Shown here one piece after another: positions 58,737 through 64,000 of a stretch of DNA of 64,000 nucleotides. Numbering within the stretch: position 1 is the stretch's first letter; the number at the start of each line of letters is the position of its first letter. Location: assembly GCF_900156735.1 (NCBI RefSeq), contig NZ_FTOL01000003.1, positions 124,001 to 188,000 of the forward strand, given 5' to 3'. Below the pieces are notes generated by a model. That model was not told the origin of the DNA. It saw nothing but the letters and a program-made list of their open reading frames with translations, and did not search any database. Source of the stretch: Chryseobacterium ureilyticum (lineage in GTDB: Bacteria > Bacteroidota > Bacteroidia > Flavobacteriales > Weeksellaceae). The position numbers and the translations under genes are program-made.

Positions 58737-61325
58737 ATGGCAAAATCGAAGAAGGAAACTCCATTAATGACTCAGTACAATACCATCAAGGCAAAATATC
58801 CTGATGCGCTTTTACTATTCAGAGTAGGAGATTTTTATGAAACTTTTGGGCAGGATGCAGTGAGAACATCTCAAATATTGGGTATCGTTCTTACCAAAAG
58901 AAATAATGGTGAAGGAAGTGTAGAGCTTGCAGGATTTCCGCATCATTCCATAGATTCCTACCTTCCGAAGCTGGTAAGAGCCGGGATGAGAGTCGCGATC
59001 TGTGATCAGCTTGAAGATCCGAAAATGGTGAAAGGAATTGTGAAAAGAGGAGTTACAGAACTGGTAACACCAGGAGTAACATTCAATGATCAGGTTTTAA
59101 ATTCCAAGAAAAATAACTTCTTACTTTCCTTACACAAAGAGAAGGAAAAATATGGAATTGCTTTAGTTGATATTTCAACAGGAGAATTTTTGGTGAGCGA
59201 AGGAAACCTTGAAAAACTCTTGCATATTGTCAATACCTTTGATCCAAGCGAGATTATTTTCCAGCGAAGCGTACAGATTCCGGAGCAGATCAAGAATAAA
59301 AATGCCTTTAAGCTTGAAGATTGGGCTTTTCAATATAATTTTGCCTACGAAAAACTGACCAGCCATTTTAAAACGAATTCTTTAAAAGGGTTTGGAGTGG
59401 AAAATCTTCCATTAGCTATCACTGCTGCCGGGGCTATTTTTGCTTATTTGGTTGAAGATACACATCATAATTTACTTTCACATATTACAAGACTTCAGGT
59501 TATTCCACAGGAAGATTACCTGATGATGGATAATTTTACATTGAGAAACCTTGAGATTGTTTATCCAAGCAATCCACAAGGAAAATCTTTACTGGATATT
59601 ATCGATAAAACATCTACTCCGATGGGAGGAAGATTATTGAGAAGAAGAATTATTCTTCCTTTAAAATCTGTGGACGAAATTTCCAGAAGACTTTCCCTGA
59701 TTGATTTCCTTAACGAAAATGATCACCTGAAATATGAAATCGGACAATTATTAAAGTCTATTTCTGATCTTGATCGTTTAATGGGGAAACTTGCTGCGGA
59801 AAAAATTTCTCCAAAAGAATTGGGGTATCTGCGTCAGAGCTTGATTAATATTCATAAAATCAAAGCATTATTACACCCTCATGCTGAGGTTTTGGCTTGG
59901 CTTGAGCCATTATTTGACCTTGAAGAATTGATTAATTTCTTACAAAATCGTCTTAATGAAGAGCTTCCGGTGAGTATTGCCAAAGGAAATGTTATTAAAG
60001 ACGGAGTATCGGAAGAATTAGACAGACTGAGAAATCTTCAGAGTAAAGGTCGTGGATTTTTGGATGAAATGTGCCAAAGAGAGATCGAAAGAACAGGAAT
60101 CACAAGCCTTAAAATTGATTTTAATAACGTTTTCGGATATTATATTGAAGTTCGAAATACACATAAAGATAAAGTGCCTTCAGATTGGGTAAGAAAACAA
60201 ACCCTTGTGAATGCAGAGCGATACATTACCGAGGAACTAAAAGAATATGAAAACCAGATTCTGGGTGCTGAGGAAAAAATCGGTGTTCTTGAAAATGAGC
60301 TTTACAGAAATGTATGTTCAGAAACAATGGTTTATATTGACCAGATTCAAGGGAACTCAAATATCATTGCACAGCTTGACGTTGCAGCCGGCTTATCAGA
60401 ACTGGCGGTTTCAGAAAGCTATACAAAACCTATCCTGAATGATGGGTATGCAATTGATCTGAAAGAAGCAAGACACCCCATCATCGAAAATGCTCTTCCC
60501 TTGGGAGAAAAGTATATACCGAACGATATTTTCCTGGATAAAGACTCTCAACAGATCATCATGGTTACAGGTCCTAACATGGCGGGTAAATCAGCGATTC
60601 TGCGTCAGACTGCAATTGTTTGTCTTTTGGCTCAGATTGGAAGTTTCGTTCCTGCAAAACATGCGGAAATCGGACTTTTAGATAAGATTTTTACTAGAGT
60701 AGGAGCTACTGATAATATTTCTGCGGGAGAATCTACTTTTATGGTGGAAATGAATGAAGCAGCAAATATTTTGAACAATATTTCAGAACGAAGCCTTATC
60801 CTATTGGATGAAATCGGACGAGGGACTTCTACTTATGACGGAGTTTCCATTGCATGGGCTATCGCAGAATATCTTCACCAGCATACTACTCAGGCGAAAA
60901 CTTTATTTGCTACACATTATCATGAGCTTAATGAAATGACCGTGAATTTTGAACGAGTGAAGAATTTCCACGTTTCTATTCAGGAAAATAAAGGGAATAT
61001 CATTTTTATGAGAAAGCTTGTTCCGGGTGGTAGTGAGCATAGTTTTGGTATCCATGTGGCAAAATTGGCGGGAATGCCTTCAAAAGTGGTGAACAGAGCA
61101 AATGAGATTCTTAAAACTTTAGAAGCAAGTAGAACGCAGGATGGAGGTACATCAGAGAATATCAAAAGAGTGACTGAAGAGAATATGCAGCTTTCTTTCT
61201 TTCAATTGGATGATCCGGTTTTAGAGAATATCCGTGAAGAATTAAAGAAGATAGATATTAATACTTTAACACCCATCGAAGCTTTGATGAAGCTGAATAC
61301 GATAAAAAAAATGATTGGAGGATAA
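58737..61325 (+). CDS. mutS: DNA mismatch repair protein MutS
   Basis: 862 aa. N-terminal mismatch-recognition domain with the F-x-E motif (LLFRVGDFYETFGQDA), connector, lever and clamp domains, then the ABC-type ATPase with Walker A TGPNMAGKSAILRQ, TRVGATDNISAGESTFMVEM, Walker B LILLDEIGRGTSTYDG and FATHYHELNEM. Length and order match MutS1. It recognises base mismatches and recruits MutL. A terminator overlaps its stop codon. Confidence 0.96.
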   Translation: MAKSKKETPLMTQYNTIKAKYPDALLLFRVGDFYETFGQDAVRTSQILGIVLTKRNNGEGSVELAGFPHHSIDSYLPKLVRAGMRVAICDQLEDPKMVKGIVKRGVTELVTPGVTFNDQVLNSKKNNFLLSLHKEKEKYGIALVDISTGEFLVSEGNLEKLLHIVNTFDPSEIIFQRSVQIPEQIKNKNAFKLEDWAFQYNFAYEKLTSHFKTNSLKGFGVENLPLAITAAGAIFAYLVEDTHHNLLSHITRLQVIPQEDYLMMDNFTLRNLEIVYPSNPQGKSLLDIIDKTSTPMGGRLLRRRIILPLKSVDEISRRLSLIDFLNENDHLKYEIGQLLKSISDLDRLMGKLAAEKISPKELGYLRQSLINIHKIKALLHPHAEVLAWLEPLFDLEELINFLQNRLNEELPVSIAKGNVIKDGVSEELDRLRNLQSKGRGFLDEMCQREIERTGITSLKIDFNNVFGYYIEVRNTHKDKVPSDWVRKQTLVNAERYITEELKEYENQILGAEEKIGVLENELYRNVCSETMVYIDQIQGNSNIIAQLDVAAGLSELAVSESYTKPILNDGYAIDLKEARHPIIENALPLGEKYIPNDIFLDKDSQQIIMVTGPNMAGKSAILRQTAIVCLLAQIGSFVPAKHAEIGLLDKIFTRVGATDNISAGESTFMVEMNEAANILNNISERSLILLDEIGRGTSTYDGVSIAWAIAEYLHQHTTQAKTLFATHYHELNEMTVNFERVKNFHVSIQENKGNIIFMRKLVPGGSEHSFGIHVAKLAGMPSKVVNRANEILKTLEASRTQDGGTSENIKRVTEENMQLSFFQLDDPVLENIREELKKIDINTLTPIEALMKLNTIKKMIGG

Positions 61326-61340
61326 TCCAATCATTTTTCT
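61309..61340 (+). terminator. Terminator at the end of mutS
   Basis: AATGATTGGA pairs with TCCAATCATT across the stop codon, followed by a T-rich run. The stem begins inside the last mutS codons. Confidence 0.8.
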
Positions 61341-61364
61341 TTTTATAGGGTTTAAAACATGTAA

Positions 61365-61520
61365 TTAGCAACAATAACCATCTTTACCTCTTGGTCCGAT
61401 GATAAGAAAATGACTTACTCCTCTGAGTTTGCATAAACCTTCTGCACAATTGGCAGCACCTCCGTTAATCTCTTTTAACTCAGCCTTCGTGAGCTTTCTT
61501 TTTTGAATGTTGTTTTTCAT
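61365..61520 (-). CDS. GG-leader Cys-rich peptide 1 (51 aa)
   Basis: Short ORF from ATG 61520. The leader KRKLTKAELKEINGG is of the double-glycine type; the core of 32 residues after AAN has C-x4-C, a Gly/basic middle and a C-terminal Cys-Cys (DGYCC). It belongs with the three following peptides: same leader, same CC ending, different middle. Such 'bacteriocin-like' peptides are known in Chryseobacterium, but their function and processing enzymes are not. No transporter or maturase gene lies nearby. Confidence 0.8.
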   Translation of the reverse strand: MKNNIQKRKLTKAELKEINGGAANCAEGLCKLRGVSHFLIIGPRGKDGYCC

Positions 61521-61541
61521 ATTGTTTTGTTTAGGTTGTCA

Positions 61542-61706
61542 TTAACAGCAAAGCCCATCCTGGATGCCTGGAACCCCTGAGCGTTCTTCGCCGGTATAGC
61601 GGTCTGTACAGCTTATTACTCTTGGGCAGACAGGTCTGAATCCGCCACTGATCTCTTTCAGTTCATTTTTACTGAGCTTTCTTTTTTGTGTGTCTGATTT
61701 TTTCAT
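61542..61706 (-). CDS. GG-leader Cys-rich peptide 2 (54 aa)
   Basis: ATG 61706. Leader QKRKLSKNELKEISGG, core with PVCPRVISCTDRY (C-x5-C), a TGEERSGVPG linker and GLCC end. It is 21 nt upstream (in transcription) of peptide 1. The core differs strongly from its neighbours while the leader is nearly constant, the usual sign of diversification after duplication. Confidence 0.8.
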   Translation of the reverse strand: MKKSDTQKRKLSKNELKEISGGFRPVCPRVISCTDRYTGEERSGVPGIQDGLCC

Positions 61707-61855
61707 AATAATTTTAATTTGGTGAATGAGGTATGTTTTATAAACGTAATTTATTGTAATGTAGTATTTTGTGTTGCTGGATGTAATATTGGATTTGCTG
61801 TAAAAACAAAAATGATTGAAGATTACTCTTCAACCATTTTCTATATCGTTATTTA
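61707..61855. other. Spacer between GG peptides 2 and 3
   Basis: 149 bp, no gene. Near 61800-61845 CAAAAATGATTGAAGATTA and CTTCAACCATTTT form an imperfect stem (AAATGATTGAAG/CTTCAACCATTTT) that may end the peptide 3-4 transcript. Confidence 0.4.
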
Positions 61856-62011
61856 CTAGCAGCAATATCCGTTTTTGTCGCCGGCACCAAGTTGCCATTC
61901 TTCAAATTCTCCTCTACGGCAGAATCCTTCAAAGCAAAGTCTACCACTACCGTTGACTTCTTTCAACTCTTTTTTTGTAAGTTTTTTCTTTTGAATGTTT
62001 GATTTTCTCAT
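61856..62011 (-). CDS. GG-leader Cys-rich peptide 3 (51 aa), altered cleavage site
   Basis: ATG 62011. Leader QKKKLTKKELKEVN then Gly-Ser-Gly instead of Gly-Gly, so normal GG processing may be impaired or shifted. The core keeps C-x4-C (LCFEGFC) and ends NGYCC. Its stop is TAG, the others TAA. Confidence 0.78.
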   Translation of the reverse strand: MRKSNIQKKKLTKKELKEVNGSGRLCFEGFCRRGEFEEWQLGAGDKNGYCC

Positions 62012-62050
62012 GATAATTTGGTTTTAAATTTGAGATTTTATGATGTTGGA

Positions 62051-62206
62051 TTAGCAGCAACGTCCGCCTTCTCCGATAAGACCCGGCTCAAGCATTCCTG
62101 AATCCGCTATGCAGAAACCAGCACGGCATCTTATACCAGCACCACCATTAATTTCTTTTAATTCTGTTTTTGTCAATTTTCTTTTTTTGTTCTCTGAATT
62201 TTTCAT
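62051..62206 (-). CDS. GG-leader Cys-rich peptide 4 (51 aa)
   Basis: ATG 62206. Leader KKRKLTKTELKEINGG, core AGIRCRAGFCIADSG (C-x4-C), a Gly-rich linker and GRCC end. It is the promoter-proximal member of the array on the minus strand. All four lie on one strand within 850 bp, with 21- to 149-bp spacers. Confidence 0.8.
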   Translation of the reverse strand: MKNSENKKRKLTKTELKEINGGAGIRCRAGFCIADSGMLEPGLIGEGGRCC

Positions 62207-62360
62207 GATTTTTTTATTTAGTTTATACGAATATACAAGAAAGTTTTAATAAATCTATAATTGGTGAAAAGTTTAACGATTGATTATTCTCTATATTGTG
62301 AAAAATAAAACTCTTTTTCCTTTTGTAATAAGTATTTGTATTGTAAATGATTGTGCTTTA

Positions 62361-62393
62361 TTGCTGTAAGAAATGTTGAAGTTGTTATTTTTG
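62361..62393 (+). promoter_or_regulatory. Promoter (TTG, 22 nt, TATTTTTG) for the 62472 lipoprotein
   Basis: -33 TTG at 62361-62363 and -7 TATTTTTG at 62386-62393, about 78 nt before the ATG. Confidence 0.5.
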
Positions 62394-62471
62394 TATTGCC
62401 TTTACGATGTATAATAGGATTTTATACCAATAAATCTAAAACCGTATCTTTCGAATTAATAAAAACCAATC

Positions 62472-62765
62472 ATGAAAAAAATATTTTTAGTATTCTTATT
62501 GATTTCACTATCCTCATGCAATAAAGCTGCAAAAGAAAGGGAAGAACAAAAAATTCATGATTCTGTAGCAGTGGTATATAAAGCGTATATGGATTCACTA
62601 GCAATAATTAAAAGACGGGATGATTCTATTAAAAAAATACAGGAAGAGTTTGACAGAACACACCCTAGACCAGCAGGATCAAGATATTGTGTTAACGGAA
62701 CAATGGTTCATGTTGGAAGCGCTCCTGTTTCTAAACCAAAAAGTAAATCAAAAAGTAATAAATAA
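62472..62765 (+). CDS. Small lipoprotein of unknown function
   Basis: 97 aa. Lipoprotein signal IFLVFLLISLSSCNK with lipobox Cys at residue 16, a charged helical segment (KEREEQKIHDSVAVVYKAY and IIKRRDDSIKKIQEEFDRT), a second short beta part (GSRYCVNGTMVHVG) and a Lys/Ser tail. No known domain. It might join the thioredoxin-like genes downstream in one transcript. Confidence 0.75.
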   Translation: MKKIFLVFLLISLSSCNKAAKEREEQKIHDSVAVVYKAYMDSLAIIKRRDDSIKKIQEEFDRTHPRPAGSRYCVNGTMVHVGSAPVSKPKSKSKSNK

Positions 62766-62840
62766 ATATCTTTCACTAAATTTTCAGTGTGAGAATGATT
62801 AGGTAGCTTTCTGAATTACAATTATTTATTAATTTTGAAT

Positions 62841-63329
62841 ATGAAGAATTTATTAAAAATCCTGGTTGTTTTGCTATTTTCCTCGGTTTGTAACGCGCAA
62901 CAGACAGATGTTTCAGTTTTGAAATATGAAGAGCTGGAAAAACGTATTCAGGAAGAAAAGGGCAAGGTTCTTGTGGTTAACTTTTGGGCTACAACCTGTG
63001 CGCCTTGTGTGAAAGAACTTCCTCATTTTATGGAAATCAATAATAAACACAAAGGAAATGCAACCTTTAAAATGATTTTGGTTTCTCTGGACAGGCTTGT
63101 AGATAAAGAAAGAGTTTTGAAATTTATTAAAAATAAAGATCTTACCGCTGAGGTTGTCCTGTTGGATGATATCAAAAGAATGAATACCTGGATTCCGCGT
63201 TTTGAAAAAGAATGGGATGGAAATATTCCGGTAACTTTATTTTACAAGGACGGAGAAAAAGTATACTTTAATGATGGTGAAATGAGTAAAGAAGATCTTG
63301 AGAAAACAATTACTGAAAATTTACAATAA
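62841..63329 (+). CDS. Exported TlpA/thioredoxin-like protein
   Basis: 162 aa from ATG 62841. Signal peptide (ILVVLLFSSVCNAQ), then a thioredoxin fold with active site FWATTCAPCVKELPHF (C-A-P-C), a TlpA-like insertion (LVSLDRLVDKERVLKFI) and cis-Pro in NIPVTLFYKDG. It is a periplasmic disulfide reductase of the TlpA type. The stop lies 7 nt before the next gene, so both are co-transcribed. Confidence 0.88.
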   Translation: MKNLLKILVVLLFSSVCNAQQTDVSVLKYEELEKRIQEEKGKVLVVNFWATTCAPCVKELPHFMEINNKHKGNATFKMILVSLDRLVDKERVLKFIKNKDLTAEVVLLDDIKRMNTWIPRFEKEWDGNIPVTLFYKDGEKVYFNDGEMSKEDLEKTITENLQ

Positions 63330-63336
63330 CAATATT

Positions 63337-63993
63337 ATGAAAAATCTGAAAATTTTAGCAACTGCTCTTATTGCCGGGCTGGGGATGTTAAGCTTTACAT
63401 CAGTAAATAAAGACGAAAATAAACCTCAGAAAGAAATAACCGCTGTTGCAAAAGGATACGAAGTAGGAGATGAAGCCACGGATTTTAAACTTAAAAATAT
63501 CGATGGTAAAATGGTTTCGTTGAGTGATTTTAAAACAGCAAAAGGATTTATCGTGATATTTACCTGTAATCACTGTCCTTATGCCAAGAAATATGAAGAC
63601 AGAATCATTGAGTTGGACAAAAAATATAAAAGCCAGGGATATCCTGTAATCGCTATCAATCCGAATGACCCTAATGCACAACCAGAAGATGGCTATAAAC
63701 AGATGATTGAAAGGGCAAAGCAGAAAGGCTTTACATTTCCTTATCTGGTGGATGAAGGACAGAAAATCTATCCACAGTATGGAGCAACAAAAACACCACA
63801 CGTGTTTATCCTGCAAAAAGAAAACGGTAAAAATATCGTGAAATACATTGGAGCTATTGATAATAATTATGACAATCCGAATGATGTATCAGAATATTAC
63901 GCTCAGGATGCTGTAAATTCCTTGATAAAAGGAGAACCGGTGAAAACTACAAAAAGTGTTGCTATCGGATGTACAATCAAAGTAAAGAAATAA
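63337..63993 (+). CDS. Exported thioredoxin-fold protein, AhpC/TSA-like
   Basis: 218 aa from ATG 63337 with a signal or anchor (ILATALIAGLGMLSFTS). GDEATDFKLKNIDGKMVSLSDF is the peroxiredoxin-like start and IVIFTCNHCPYAKKYEDRI the active-site region, holding C-x2-C rather than a single peroxidatic Cys; TPHVFILQ gives the cis-Pro. Proteins of this kind are annotated as thioredoxin-family periplasmic proteins. It forms a redox pair with the upstream TlpA-like protein. Confidence 0.87.
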   Translation: MKNLKILATALIAGLGMLSFTSVNKDENKPQKEITAVAKGYEVGDEATDFKLKNIDGKMVSLSDFKTAKGFIVIFTCNHCPYAKKYEDRIIELDKKYKSQGYPVIAINPNDPNAQPEDGYKQMIERAKQKGFTFPYLVDEGQKIYPQYGATKTPHVFILQKENGKNIVKYIGAIDNNYDNPNDVSEYYAQDAVNSLIKGEPVKTTKSVAIGCTIKVKK

Positions 63994-64000
63994 TATATTT

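Noticed and set aside
61365..62206. Lanthipeptide or sactipeptide precursor cluster
   Set aside because: No LanM, YcaO or SPASM-type maturase is adjacent; the radical SAM gene at 8725 is 50 kb away and of another family, so only the generic GG-leader assignment is kept.
63400..63816. 138-aa minus-strand frame opposite the last thioredoxin-like gene
   Set aside because: Shadow frame; the plus-strand protein has a clear fold and active site.

Overview
The window comes from a low-GC flavobacterium and most resembles Chryseobacterium or a close Weeksellaceae relative. The clues are Bacteroidota -7 promoter boxes (TAnnTTTG) before many genes, near absence of Shine-Dalgarno sequences, a MurF of the kind fused to alanine racemase in Bacteroidota, a GLPGLI-family protein, SpmA-SpmB and ClpC homologues, and small 'bacteriocin-like' double-glycine-leader peptides. 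There is no rRNA, phage, insertion sequence or CRISPR array. Most of the window is housekeeping sequence with accessory patches.

Layout. 1-6.6 kb: murF (partial), tdk, an acidic repeat protein, rsmI, a WG-repeat protein and fabG. 6.6-14.6 kb: guaC; a three-gene set of an Lgt-like membrane protein, a tiny membrane protein and a Tes/MJ0619-like radical SAM enzyme; surE; a tail-specific protease; and sodC. 14.7-23.3 kb: an AraC regulator, then a LytTR two-component locus (TonB receptor plus TPR protein; histidine kinase plus 2TM protein plus methyltransferase; two 2TM proteins plus response regulator). Three promoters here share paired LytTR-type half-sites 21 bp apart, each followed by a -7 box at the same distance. 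A GG-leader peptide gene lies on the opposite strand beside the kinase. 23.3-30.3 kb: an alpha/beta hydrolase, duplicated small membrane proteins, mnmA, an outer-membrane barrel and clpC. 30.4-34.1 kb: three glycosyltransferases and sufE. 34.1-35.8 kb: an AT-rich patch with a secreted peptide and a GLPGLI protein. 35.8-36.1 kb: three identical tRNA-Val genes.

36.2-45.9 kb: folC, then a tight tolC-sprT-manC run, small enzymes (GNAT, bcp, nth, DinB) and a DUF885 peptidase. 46.1-48.1 kb: an exbB-exbD-tonB operon. 48.2-58.6 kb: a four-helix-bundle gene beside a 12-copy heptanucleotide array, the SpmAB fusion, accD, fbaA, nadK, a CBS protein, a SpoU methyltransferase, bestrophin, a JmjC-like cupin and a GNAT. 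58.7-64 kb: mutS, four tandem Cys-rich GG-leader peptides on the minus strand, a small lipoprotein and two exported thioredoxin-fold proteins.

The best candidates for something undescribed are: (i) the LytTR/2TM regulon with its shared promoter architecture and adjacent GG peptide; (ii) the CC-terminated GG-peptide family at 61.4-62.2 kb; (iii) the Lgt-like/Tes-like radical SAM trio. A further pattern is that three housekeeping enzymes (TK, AccD, Nth) have lost their structural metal-binding cysteines.
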